A DNA stretch of 22,588 nt from Pezizomycotina sp. ARF18 (taxonomy: Eukaryota > Ascomycota), in NCBI GenBank assembly GCA_002224055.1, contig AZLU01000386.1, forward strand, positions 1-22,588, in the 5' to 3' direction. The number at the start of each line of letters is the position of its first letter. The first letter of the stretch is position 1. The notes below the pieces were generated by a model. It was not told the DNA's origin. It did no database searches and worked only from the letters and a program-made list of their open reading frames with translations. Shown here one piece after another: positions 1 through 10,900 of this stretch. A program made the position numbers and the translations under genes.

Positions 1-954
1 TTCACTGAAATATACTTACATTAAAAGAGCGACGACAGCGGTTCCATGGCGACGTCGCTCAAATAAATTCCGAGCTAACACCAGCGCCAACTAGTCAACC
101 GGATTGGCTCGCGTCGCCACGCGTAGCTCGGACGACTACGGGTGACCTCTTCTTCATCCACGGCCGGTGTCAAGACGCTAGGCAAGCCGACGTAGACGCC
201 GCCATGCAGAACAACAGGTCTGGCGCTACTCCCCTAGGCACCGTCGTCAAGCAAAGATCCTGGATCCGTACGTCCACTCCGTCATCAACTCGGAGCATAA
301 GAGTTTGATAGGGCCGCTGCTCATATCCATACTGACGGATGGCGAGCCGAACACGAGGATGCGGACGCTTTCGAAAGGGCTGTTGGGAGTGTGCGGATGC
401 GCTGAGGGAGATGGGTATCCTGATTATGTGAGTTTTATAACGTTCGATCTGTATTATCCTCTCGGATTTCTTATTCTAATCGTCTATATCTGTTTCCCTC
501 TGATTTACCTTATTCCTTTAATTTTCTGCTTGATTTATCAATAACGGTTAGAGAACTTCAAGAAGCTACCAAGTGTACTTTTCAAAAAGCCGTTGTTTTC
601 CAGATCAGCAAATCGGCGACGACCACAGCGCGAAGACCTTTTTGGACGGCCTGAGAGCACGCGCCGAAAACACAAGTCGCTGTACTGCACTGGTGGTAAA
701 GCTGCATTTCACGATTTTTGATATTCCATCACATAATCTATAATTGCTAATTAGGAATCGCTTACGAACTTCAAGAAAACATCGATGCCAACTTGCTGAC
801 AACGAGTTGAACCTGAGGAATGGTACGTGCTACTTCTTAATTTTATAACCATTAAAAAAGAAAGGAAGAAAAGAGATGAGCTAGCTGTTGCATATGAGGA
901 ATCGAAAGAAATTAACCTCTTTTTTTCTACTCCTTTTCTTATATAGATGCTTAA
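1..954 (+). CDS. Unrecognised multi-exon gene, 3' part
   Basis: I do not recognise this protein. Coding-like segments are joined by three plausible introns: 428-551 (gtgagt...ttag), 696-754 (gtaaag...gctaattag) and 823-946 (gtacgt...tatag). The best-looking exon spans about 255-427 and reads ILDPYVHSVINSEHKSLIGP followed by a run containing GEPNTRMRTLSKGLLGVCGC. Later exons contain TFLDGLRARAENTSRCTALV and then IAYELQENIDANLL. The last junction gives a short C-terminus ELNLRNDA with a TAA at 952-954. At least two frame changes are needed (near 253 and near 800), as in the other genes of the window. The alpha-helical, leucine-rich character could suit a HEAT/ARM-like helical protein, but that is inference only. 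The true start is not defined and may lie left of the window. The gene is convergent with the Sec12-like gene at 1637-3205. Confidence 0.5.
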
Positions 955-1636
955 GCTACTCGTAGCGCCGATATTTAGAGCGATCCCCGAAGAGAGGGGA
1001 ACGCTGTAGATCGCGACCTGGAGGAGTTAGGCAGTATCTCGGGGTGAATATTTCTTATCTTCAGAATTTAAGGAGCCTCTGATATATCAGATGTAGGGTC
1101 TATAATGCTATCGTGCTTTCAAAATATTTACTATTTTTGGATCCTCCTCGTCTTTGAACTGTACCATGTCATAACATCGCTATTCATGACAAAGAGTGTT
1201 TTTCTTTTGTTTTTAAGGACGACTAGTCACTTTTGTGCGTGTGTATAGTGTAAGTGTGAATGTATAAAACTATCGTGTAGTTCAAAAAAAGACTCTGTTG
1301 ATTTCAGTGGCCTAATACATGATAAGAGAATGATATTTTCTTTTCTTTTTTTGGTTCAAGGTAGAATAAGTAGTTAGACTCTAAAAACAGTAGCAGTATA
1401 TTCGAAAGAAAGGAGCTAAAATAAACGGAGGAGTCCGTAGAATTAAGGAGAAAGATTAAAACAGTATAAAATGCAGAGGAGGTTCGTTTCGAGTTAAAAA
1501 ACGAAGTGTAGGCCCACTATAGACAAAAAAAAAAAAAAAAAAAATCCAAGCTTGCACCAAAGAACCACAATCTTTTAGCCACCCGCAGCGAAGATCCCTC
1601 GAACATACCCGCCAGCATCTCCTGCTGACGCCGTCC
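955..1636. other. Convergent intergenic region
   Basis: This AT-rich stretch lies between the 3' end of the left-edge gene and the 3' end of the Sec12-like gene on the other strand. It should hold both 3' untranslated regions. It contains several AATAAA-like and TATA-like words and a 20-base poly(A) run at 1525-1544. I see no further coding region, RNA gene or repeat here. Confidence 0.5.
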
Positions 1637-3205
1637 TTAACGCCGGCCTACACTTTCATATCGCTCACGAGCCCTCGAGACGTTCTTATCCCGCCCTTCC
1701 GGTTGTGCTGTACTCGAACACCATCTGCAGCATCAACGCCAGAAAACTATGAATATCAGCGACGACAATATCGCGATTACCGTCACGAAAACTTCGAGCG
1801 GCTAGATAAACGTGCGCATCGTTTAGCGCGAGTGTGTGCACGGATAACGTGTTCGCGGCGGATACGCTCGCGAGGCGGACTTTGTGCGCGGGTTCGGCGT
1901 GGATGACATCGGATTCTTCTGGCATGGCGGCGAGAATGAGACGCTGGTGGGGGAGCGTGTTCGTTGTTGTAGGTACGGTGGAGGTGCCATGATACGCCGA
2001 GAGGTGTCGCTGCGGTTGCGGGCGAGAGCTGTGTTGCAGGTCTAGCACGCCGACGGAGACGAGCAGTCTGCCCCGCGACCGCGTGAGTTGTGGCTGTGCG
2101 ACGAGAAGTTATGCTTACTTGCTTCTTCGCGAGTGATAATGCGCTCAGCGAAGCGAGACGGAGGTTTTCCCCGTGGGGAACGAGAGGAGGATTAACTCCG
2201 CCCCGCCGCGGTTCGTGAGGTTGATCAGCACGAGGCACAGCGCTGGCGTGATCAGCTTGATAGCGCGGATGTTCGAACCGCTGCTGGACGGTATAGTGTA
2301 TATCGACGTATCCCCCTCCTCGTTCGCGGTCTCGCTGGCTGGTAAGTCGGCTTTGAGCTTCCGGAGAAAGACGGATTTGACGTTGAATAGGCGATCCACT
2401 CCTCCGCGTCGCTGTAGTCGTCGTCCTCGTCGTCCTCGTCGAAGCTTTCTACGTTGATGTGCACGGGTACGACGCTCGCGTCCGTGATCTCCTCTGAGCT
2501 CCTGATCCGCGCGAGTACCTCCGGCGTCGAATTACTACTGTCAAGCTTAACAGCAACCAACTCGCTCGCGAAGGGGTCTTTATCCTTCGAACCCGTACTA
2601 ACCACCACACCCACCCGTCCGGACTTCGAGCACACCGCCGTGCGCTGGTATATATCTGCCCAATTCTTCGGCCTAAAAAGCTGCGCCGACGGACCCGCAG
2701 AACCTCGTGTCGTTCATTATCCGCGAAGAATTAAGCGTAAAACGACCGGAAGTGCCTGTTCGAGTTCGTCCTCGTCACGGCTTCCACGTTCTCGTTTACT
2801 CCCGCGATGAGCCGCCGCACCCTCGCCCTCCTCGGCCGCTTCTCGTCCCCGCGCCGCTTCGTCCTCGTCGTCGTCTTCGGGGGACGGTACTACGGCTAGC
2901 GACATGACGGCGTCTTCGGTCCTGGACATGTCGTAGGAGGAAAGCTCTTTGATCTTGTCTGAGACGTTAGAATTGTCTAAAATGAAATAATCATGGATGT
3001 TAGCAGCTCCGCTAATATTGGAACCAATAGAGAGCCTCCTCCGGGAATGAGATCAGGTTATTGAGGGTGTGACGCACGATAGCATTAGGAATACCCCCGC
3101 GGTTCTCGCCGCCGCCGCCGCGACGAGGAGGGTGTCTTTGTCCAGGAATTCGGCGCAGAATAGCGGTGCGAAGCTTATGCTTCTCGTGCGTCGAAGGTGA
3201 TGCAT
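1637..3205 (-). CDS. SEC12: Sec12-like guanine-nucleotide exchange factor for Sar1 (frameshifted)
   Basis: Sec12 is an ER membrane protein whose cytosolic beta-propeller loads Sar1 with GTP to start COPII coat assembly. Start chosen at the ATG at 3205-3203 (MHHLRRTRSISFAPLFCAEF), because Sec12 proteins enter the propeller almost at once. Next comes DKDTLLVA, then in the next frame GGGGENRGGIPNAIV (about 3081-3127), which fits the Gly-rich potassium loop used in exchange. A probable 48-nt intron is at 2977-3024. Downstream are SYDMSRTEDAVMSLAVV, an acidic low-complexity stretch, DIYQRTAVCSKSGRVGVVVS, SIYTIPSSSGSNIRAIKL, ELILLSFP and KVRLASVSAANTLSVHTLAL. Near the end two frames together give a hydrophobic span (IAILSSLIFIVF then LALMLQMVFEY), consistent with the C-terminal ER anchor. 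About five frame changes are needed. The stop is uncertain: TAA at 1686 or 1637 depending on frame. The family assignment is from remembered fungal Sec12 patterns. Confidence 0.83.
2977..3024 (-). other. SEC12: Probable intron in SEC12
   Basis: Reading the minus strand, this 48-nt segment has a GTTCCA donor (weak match to fungal consensus), a gctaac branch-like motif and a ttttag acceptor. Removing it links the Gly-rich loop exon (ending in EEALYW) to the exon starting NSNVSDKIKELSSYDM, which fits the order seen in Sec12 proteins. The donor is not canonical, so the exact 5' boundary is tentative. Confidence 0.5.
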
Positions 3206-4026
3206 GATTGGAATAGTTTTGTCCTTTTCTGGCGTCTAGTCTGCGAATTATCTATCTCTTTTGCGCAATGTGAAACTTCTGCCTGAGATGGTTATTTATA
3301 TAGAAAAGAAGTCTAGAATGTCAGTTAAATAGCTGAGGTTGGTTTCCTTCCCGCAGCTGCCGGTGTTATCGGATGATTGAATATATTGTCGTTTAGTCTG
3401 GAGATGAGAGAGGAGAGGAGGGGTTTATTTTTCGGTTGAGGATATAAGTAAAAAACAAGGGTCCTTCTCTTTGAATGCATGTGCTAGCAGAAAAGAAGGT
3501 TAAGGATGGAAGGCTGCTTGTTATTTATTCGGTGGGTTTTATATGGTGGGGGCTACTTTTTCGTTTGAAACTACTTAGTATATATAATAAAAGGCTTGAA
3601 AGTGTCTACTTATCATAAGACCACATATTCTCAAAGTTGCACAAAAAAAAATACCTGCGATATAACAACAACTCTCGCGACGTAATGTTTACCTATATTA
3701 TTAAAGTTGTTTAAAAGATATATTCGTTTCAATACTTTAGTCCTAGTTATTACAATATAATACAATGTGCTGGTGGAAGTTTGGAAAAGATATATAGATT
3801 CCAGTAATAATGCCTTCAAATAGTGTATGTGTCGTATTAAAACAAAAGGAATAAGGAAGTAGGTAAACGTGGCCTGTTGTGAAAAAACCACACAGAAAAC
3901 AAAAAACAGATAAAAAGATAACCACCGCGTAAAAAACATAAAAATGAGAGTCGAGACTCTGAAGAGATGGATAAGGTAGACCGCAAGTAAGGGAAATGTG
4001 TCCTGTAATTCCGAGCCTTTTTTTTT
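3206..4026. other. Intergenic region between RIX1 3' end and SEC12 5' end
   Basis: This AT-rich spacer of about 0.8 kb should contain the 3' untranslated region of RIX1 and the promoter and leader of SEC12, both on the minus strand. Many tat/ata words and short A or T runs are present. Long frames in it are low-complexity hydrophobic translations of AT-rich DNA and are not credible genes. I see no RNA gene or mobile element. Confidence 0.5.
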
Positions 4027-6600
4027 TCATTCGCTGTCACTGTCGTCTCCCATGACAATCTCGGGAATTTCCATATCATCGTCTTCGCCGTCGCCGTCGT
4101 CGTCGGTGCCCTTGTCGGAATCGTTGGAGGAGAACTTGAGAGCAGGCAGAGGAATGGGTTTCCCTTCGCCTTCCCCCTCTCTCGTCCTTCGATTATCTGA
4201 CCTTTGAACGTCCCTATTCTCCGGCGACCCCGTCCTCTCTGTGATTCCTTCGCCTTCTCCATCAGATCGCTGACTGTCATCTTGAGCTTCTTCTTCATCC
4301 GGTCATCTGCATCGTCCTCGTCTTCCTCAAACATGGTCATGCTCTGACGTAGCGGGCTCGGAGGCAGAGGTTGCGAAAGCTTCGCGGGATTGGGAGCCGG
4401 TATTGTAAGCAAGGAAGGCGGCCCCTTTTGAGGCGGGGGTGCAGGTAACGGAGTCGTTTCCGCAGCTCGAGGCGGTAGGGTCGCGTGTTTCGGTACAGGA
4501 CCGCGGTGGCGAAGGGTACGGAGACGAGCTCGACGGCGAAGAGAAAGCGCTAGCTTCCTTTGGTGTAGGCGACCTTGACTGCTGCTGTTCCTGCTGTTGC
4601 GGTGGCGTTGATGAGCGTGGCGGCGCTGCGAAGGTCGAGGTGGTTACTTCGATGTCACCATCTTCATCTTCCTCTACCGTGCCGCCTTCTTGCGCGTTAT
4701 ATTTGATAGCTTGCATTCGTGGCCAAACGACTCCTTCTATGCCTAATTTAACTGATGGGCTCACCGCTCCAGAGTCTAATAGCCCGACGAGGTGGGCAGA
4801 AGGCTGGATCCCCGCTTACCCGCAGCCGATGGTAGAGAACAGCAGCCAAAACCCCTTCAGTGTTTTTCGTGAGTATCGCAGTTCGTTCGATCTTGCTCCT
4901 GAGCTCTGAGCGGATGAGAGGGGATGGCACGTATTGCAAGACGTTCGTAACTAGTGACGATGCGGCTTCGAAGAGTCCCGGTATAGTGACAGTGCCGGCG
5001 CAAGGCTAGAATCCGCGACAGAAAACAGTCGGCATCCGTGTGCGAGTTGTTGTCGCTTTTCTCTTTTGGTAGCAGCCGGCTGGGCGATGAGCATCATCTG
5101 CTGACCGCTAGAGCCTGGCGAATTTTGGCTTGATAAGACAGGCAGAAGCTCATCACACGCGAAAGAAACAATATCCATACAGGCCGTCCCTGCTTCGCGG
5201 AAAACGCGGTACCGGAGGTTCGGACCATAGTCGTCAGAGTCTTGTACACCGCGACCCTCGTACCCGCATCGTCTTGGCCGCTGCCTGTGAAGACGAAGGC
5301 TATCTCATTCAACAACCGAACTATCAAGGGCGATGCATGTTCTCGCGAAAGACGGCGTAACATAGTATCCACCAATCCAAGCGCTTGTACATGTATCGTC
5401 CCAGGTATGCCATAAGGAGCTGATAGTCTTTCGGGCTTGCGCTTATATTTGGAGGCTCTCGGGCGTAAAACTAAATAACCGCGTAATTAGGTGTAGAAGA
5501 GCGGGGAGATGTAACGTCGAGCATGGCGTTGAAGGGCTTTGGTTGCTATAGACTGTTAGTATTGTAATAATGACGAATGGGTAAATTGCACAGGTGTAGA
5601 ATATTTCTTACTATAAAAAGGAACAGAGGAGCTGGAGGTAAGCTTCAAGCCTGGGCACACCAATATGCATATTAGACTGGATTCGACCTGTCTCGGCTCC
5701 TTGTCCTTGCCTCCGATATATGTCCTCAATTATTGGTGGAATATCTCATCGCAACACGCCTCCGTCTCGCCTACTATCCCAAAGAAGGCACTTGACCACT
5801 CCTCAGCCTGCACCTTTGCGGCAGCGCAAAGGTGAAGATTAACGAATACGCTCCTTGCGATTTCCTTGACGTCATTATCGTATAGTATTTTATTTCGGAG
5901 TCACCAAATATAATTAATCTGACAAGGTTGTGGATACGTTGAGCAAACGGCCGCATGTTGTAGAGTGAGTTTTCAACAGAGCGTTTAACATATGGAGGAT
6001 AGTGGGGAGTTGAGACGACGTCGAAGGAGCGAGGGAGAATATGGATGCGAGGAAGGATGGTAATGGGGCGTCGTCAGTTCTCTCGTCAGCGTCGGTCTCG
6101 AAGCGGTCAGTGTAAATATCCGGGTCAATGTTACGAGGATTCTCTCGATTGTCACTTCGGGCTCCGGTCTCTGTTCGTAAGAAATATCTTTGTTAATAAA
6201 CAATTGCAACCAGATGCTTCCGGAAAATATCCAAAGAGTGATACATTGAGACGTACACTGAGAAATTTAACCATCATCGGTATCCAAGTTCCTGCATACT
6301 GCAACATTGACGATGACGTCTCGATGCTGGCTTTAACAATGCAGACAGCAATCCATCTTGCCTGAGGGATCCTACTCTGGAGCAGCGCAGATATTCTCGT
6401 CTTGTATTTGTGAAGGAGCGTGGAGGCCTCGTTCGTCGATGAGGCTACTGACTGGGAGAAGGCATTTTCGAGTACGGGGTACGAGTGGAGGAGGATATGC
6501 AAAGTTCGAGGTAATTGTGAAGCTCGTCATCCGGGGAACTGAGGAGGTAGTTCGTGATCACTCGGAGATGCCGTAGCGCCGTCGATTGTCTTTGTGGCAT
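4027..6600 (-). CDS. RIX1: Rix1/Ipi2 pre-60S ribosome assembly factor (frameshifted)
   Basis: Rix1 acts with Ipi1, Ipi3 and the AAA ATPase Rea1/Mdn1 in nuclear maturation of pre-60S particles and ITS2 processing. Start chosen at the ATG at 6600-6598 (MPQRQSTALRHLRVITNYLL), just upstream of the first conserved helix. The N-terminal Rix1 domain follows: LHKYKTRISALLQSRIPQAR, then WIAVCIVKASIE, an 86-nt intron (6171-6256), and RPEPEVTIERILVTLTRIFT. Next are PLPSFLASIFSLAPSTSSQL, MRPFAQRIHNLV and FVNLHLCAAAKVQAEEWSSA. A second intron is at 5546-5611. The middle holds VDTMLRRLSREHASPLIVRL and later RSKIERTAILTKNTEGVLAA. The C-terminal part is Ser/Pro/Gln-rich, then charged, and ends DDDMEIPEIVMGDDSDSE with TGA at 4029-4027, the acidic tail typical of fungal Rix1. 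At least seven frame changes interrupt the reading. It is divergent from YPP1. Confidence 0.88.
5546..5611 (-). other. RIX1: Intron 2 of RIX1
   Basis: On the minus strand this 66-nt segment starts gtaagaaat, carries an actaac branch motif and ends tctatag. It lies between the exon ending around EAYLQLLCSFL and a downstream coding segment. Because frame changes surround it, the phase across the junction cannot be checked. Confidence 0.65.
6171..6256 (-). other. RIX1: Intron 1 of RIX1
   Basis: On the minus strand this 86-nt segment begins gtacgt and ends gaacag. Splicing joins ...KFLS directly to RPEPEVTIERI without changing frame, which restores the expected Rix1 helix pair. The downstream exon then reads TLTRIFTLTASRPTLTRELT, strongly family-like. 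Confidence 0.85.
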
Positions 6601-7391
6601 TTAAGAAGAAACGTGTCCCTTCACTAACGCAGAAACCAGTAAGTAACCTTTGAATCGAATGTAGTTTCGTACAATATTTGTTGATTTCGTGCAAGTCACA
6701 GGATATTTGTATTTCCGTTCAATGCCGCTCGCTCGCGCGTTCCCTTTTCTCCTTTGCCGTCTCTTAAGGATATATATAAAGATAAAGAGGATTATAGAGA
6801 ATTTTGATGCATTGACTTACAAACAAGCGCTGGGCAATATATATGTGTAGATTGTCGAGATTAAATGACCCCCACAAGAGCCGAGAAGGGGTTCAAAGGT
6901 GATTAAATATAAAAATAATAATAATGATATAAACGATCCGCTTTATCCTGCTTGTCTCCTTCTGCTCCACAGCAGCCGCGTTCGTAATAATAATTTTTCT
7001 TGTCAATTTGTTTCGAACCCCTTCCTCGATCGAAAGTGCTTTATTTCGCGCTTTTTTCGACAAATACATGTACGTATCCTGCACTGCAGGGGAACGGAGA
7101 GGGATGTTGGAAATTAGTTCTTTTTTTTTTTTTTCGTCCCCAACCCACCCCTGATTATCGGACGAATAGTGCCTGTCGCCCGACGAGTAAAAAGGGAGAA
7201 TGGTATTAGCCTATAAGAAAGCAGGAATGGAATGGAGCTGTATATATCTGCTGTAAATGAAAGGGTTGAATTGAGGGCTCTCTGTACCGTATTCTCTTTC
7301 AAAAAGGCGGTCGGTGATTTGAAGATTCGATATATTGAAAATTTCGTCAGTCAAGGTATAAAGGATTGTTCGGATGTTTCAATGGAAAGAG

Positions 7392-7393
<2 letters not shown>

Positions 7394-7433
<40 letters not shown>
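7394..7433. repeat. T25-A15 homopolymer palindrome
   Basis: An uninterrupted run of about 25 T is followed immediately by about 15 A, so up to 15 bp can pair as a perfect A/T hairpin. Exact run lengths depend on sequencing accuracy. Confidence 0.9.
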
Positions 7434-7639
7434 TTTCTCTGGCACTAACGGTTGCTTCGCCCGAAAGAGCAACTGCGACGCAACGAATTAGAATATAAAA
7501 AAAAAAAAAAAACGGCCCAAAAAATACTAGTGATGAAGAGCAACACTGTCAACCTTCCGAGGCCGTGGGGGAACAGTTTACAGAACGGGTGGACACCTGA
7601 ACTGGACATGAGCAGAGCCTTAAAAGCGAACACCGCACA

Positions 7640-7671
<32 letters not shown>
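7434..7671. repeat. GC-richer segment ending in an A27 tract, possible retroposed element
   Basis: Between AT-rich flanks lies a compositionally different segment. It contains a small hairpin (gttgct...agcaac, about 7450-7474), an internal A15 run at about 7498-7512, and it terminates in roughly 27 A residues at 7645-7671. A poly(A) end is what a SINE-like or retroposed transcript would leave, but I find no convincing target-site duplication and do not recognise the sequence. It could equally be a promoter segment between poly(dA:dT) tracts. Confidence 0.25.
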
Positions 7672-7675
<4 letters not shown>

Positions 7676-7983
7676 AACACCACACACAACAAAGCCCAAG
7701 CTTACTTACCTCCCTCTATAACCCCCAAAAAAATAGAGTAGTCCCTTTTTTTTTTTTTCTCTCTTCACCGTCCCTACTCTCTCAGGCTCTATCTTCCATC
7801 CACCCCGTTCACGATAGCTCGTGAGATGAATTGGACTACTCTACGATCTTCAGCTTCTTTGTAGCTTTCTGCCCGTCCGGTTAGTCCTGTCAGTCGTGGA
7901 TAAATTCAGATCACAAATTTTCCCGTGAACCGCGAACACGTCGGCAGTCGTCTAGAGTTTTAGCCTATTAACAATCTTTCCCG

Positions 7984-10900
7984 ATGACATCGGTAAGCTA
8001 TTATTCTCAAGCTCAACCCAACCATTTTTTCTTCTCTACAGGTCTGCGCTTCAGCATACTGACATTGAACGCCGAAAGACCAAAGCTCTTACGTATCTGC
8101 ATCTGCTAGACGCGGCGAGATGTAACAGCGACTGGGATTCCGTGCCTGAGCTGGTGCGGAAAATTAATAAACACGCCGGCGCTGCGAGAAAATGTAATAA
8201 GACAACGGCTCCTCCTACACTCCAATTTCAGCTTGAATTGATTCTTAGACGACGAGAAAAATCGGCTCCCTCTCTTGCTGGGACTTCGGTAGGAAGAATT
8301 AGGGTTTCGAAACAATCTCACTGACCGTTTATTGTAGGCCTTACTCAAACCGCCCTGCTCGATCACGATCTCTGTCCCCAACGCCTTTCGCATACGCTCC
8401 ACAAGAACAGCACCATCGTCGCATCCTCCTCTGCTCTTTCCCGAGCGTCCATCACGCCTGGTGGTACTACCTCGGTTAGTTCGAGCACCCTGGTCAGCCT
8501 GACACAACTAGCGAAGCTCCTAGAAGATGAAATTGCGCGTTTCAAAGTCGAGAACGCCGCTGCTGCGGCCGCCGCGGAAAACGCCGCAAATATAAAGGAA
8601 TCCAAATGGAGGAACAAAGGCGCACAACATGTGATGACCAGTGAGGAGGATATATACGTATGCGATCATTCGAGTTTCCGATTTTGCTGTTGATTTTGGA
8701 AGCAAAAATATTCTTTGGTAGCTGACTTTGCCTTTCTCTTATAGCAATCAGAAGTTACATTGGCATACCTGCACTACTTGTTAAAGGCGCCCCGGGTTGT
8801 ATTACAGGTTCTCCCACAAGCAGCGCCTTCCGACGATGTTATCACGCAGGAATGGACTCGTGTATGTATAATCAAGGCGCTCTGCATTCGAGGGCTTTGC
8901 ATGGAGTCTTTGGGTCGCAAAGTTGAAGCTCTTCTAGTTTATCGATCTTTACCTCTTCCGGACCTAACCAGGGCGCAGGAGGTGCGGTGGAAGCTGGAGG
9001 GAGGCCAGTTACTGGACCAGAAAGGCGCTCGCGAGGTTTGCGGTCTTGAGTTGGGAGATATTTCGAGGGAGTACGGCCGTCTGAGATTGTCGAGGAAGAG
9101 ATAGTAGAAACACCAGAGTCGGAAGACAACCAAATCGAACCCATGGGAGCAGCGGATGGTGCAGCAGAAGTGATCCGCCATGTAAAACGTGACAGTCGGG
9201 CGGAGCTTGCCCGGGAGAAGAGTTACAGGAAACGTATCACTTGGATGAAGGGCAGCTCCTCGGTGCGTTTAGAGCGTACCATGCCTTCTCGACCTCTCTC
9301 AGTAGCTTGCGACCGATGACCGCGGCCTCGGCGACGTCTCTCACGACATTATCTGCAGCCAAGATCAACAAGGAGAAGAGAACTCTAGGAGAGAAATCTA
9401 CAGAACCTACCTTCACGTTGTCTCAACGCTGATAAAATCTGCCGCGGAAAGAAACGAAGCAGTCTCCAAGGATATGGAAATTGAAGTTCAGGCTGTGGAG
9501 GATATCTACGAGTCGCTGCTGCTCAAAGGAACCAGCTTTCCTCGTGCCGACGCCGTGAATGAAGAGGTGCTCAATTGGGTCGATACTGTCGTGGCCAACT
9601 GGGAGAATACTGGTGAAAAGGGAGACGAAGCACAACGGGTGGTAGAGATATTATACAGGGCATCACAGAAGACGTTCCACTCACCCCGAATACTACGCCA
9701 TCTCTTTGTTACCCTTGCCGCAGCGGGAAATTTCCATGATGCTCTACTTTCCTTCAACACCTATATCACCCTGATCCTCGCAGAGAAAGCAAGGTTAGCT
9801 AAAGGTGGCCCACCGAATCCAGACGCACATGATTTTGACCCCGACAACATTATACTGGCCACTGGTGTTACTGGAATTAGGTTCCTTGTGAAATATTTCA
9901 ACGACAAGGCCCAACGAGCAATTGAGATTGCGGCTCTCCTGAAGGGTTGGATATTCGAATGGCAGATAGAGCATCAAGAAACACTCGCGTTGGTATGGCG
10001 GGGGGTTGGCCTCGCCAACGCTGCATCTGCTAGGCAGACGGCTGAGTCATCGCAGCGGACAGAGCTCCAGGAACGGGCTGTTGCGGCGTTCCGAAAATCT
10101 TTAGAGTATACACCCGAGCGTATTGACATCCTCTTCGACCTCGCTATGGCGCTTGCGGAAGTTCGGGAGATCAATGACGCAATTGCAGCCGTGCGTGTAG
10201 TCGTAGAGCAGCAAGAAAAGTGCATTCCAGCGTGGCACCTGCTTGCACTCTTGCTTACCGCCAGGCAGGAATGGGATACAGCATTCAACATCACGGAAGC
10301 TGTATTTGCAGTCATGGACGAAGCTACACAGCTCCTTGACATCGGTGTCGGAGGTAAAGAGGACTTTTGGAGATCAAGATTACACAGATGGCGATTGTTG
10401 AGGTGGTTGAGGGACCGGAAGCGGCCGTGAACCTGCGGACGAACTACTCAGACTCTATACAAGACTGTTCCCGGGGACTATTCAGACGAACGGTGACGTT
10501 TCTACTCCTGTGTGGTCGCCACGAACGCGAGCCCTCCTAAAACGCCCGTACCGACGACTCCAGGACGAGGCAGGCCGTTGACCTCTCACACGCAACACAC
10601 CGCCGCGCCAACTATTGAGGTAACCACAGAAAGCGGTCGCAAACGAAGCCGGTCTAATAGACGCTCGAGGGCGAGCAGCATGCCCGGCATGCGGCGGAAA
10701 GAACTCGAGGGGGCGGAACCCATGCCGCCGCCTCCGCCTCGTGCAGCGGAGGAAGGTGATGTCAGCAACGCTGCAACGTCGCTGGTGACGATGCCAGAGC
10801 GTTCTCGCGCGAACCGGTTAACAACCGTAGCACCGGCGCAACGCCGCAGGCGTCTCCGCAAACTTCTCCGCAACTACACCCCAAAAGCACACCCGAACAA

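Larger units (their letters stand above)
6601..7983. promoter_or_regulatory. Divergent intergenic region RIX1/YPP1
   Basis: About 1.4 kb separates the start codons of RIX1 (minus) and YPP1 (plus), so both promoters should lie here. It holds unusually long poly(dA:dT) tracts: T25 followed directly by A15 at 7394-7433, A-rich runs at about 7498-7512 and 7645-7671, and T runs at about 7121-7134 and 7747-7759. Such tracts commonly exclude nucleosomes in fungal promoters (established knowledge). A GC-richer segment sits between two of the tracts at 7434-7644. No protein-coding gene is supported. Confidence 0.6.

Noticed and set aside
2173-2810. Plus-strand open frames opposite SEC12
   Set aside because: They are antisense shadows of the minus-strand gene with Arg/Ser/Pro-rich translations and no domain.
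3631-4030. Minus-strand hydrophobic open frames downstream of RIX1
   Set aside because: They are translations of AT-rich DNA (Phe/Tyr/Leu-rich) with no conserved features and overlap the expected RIX1 3' untranslated region.
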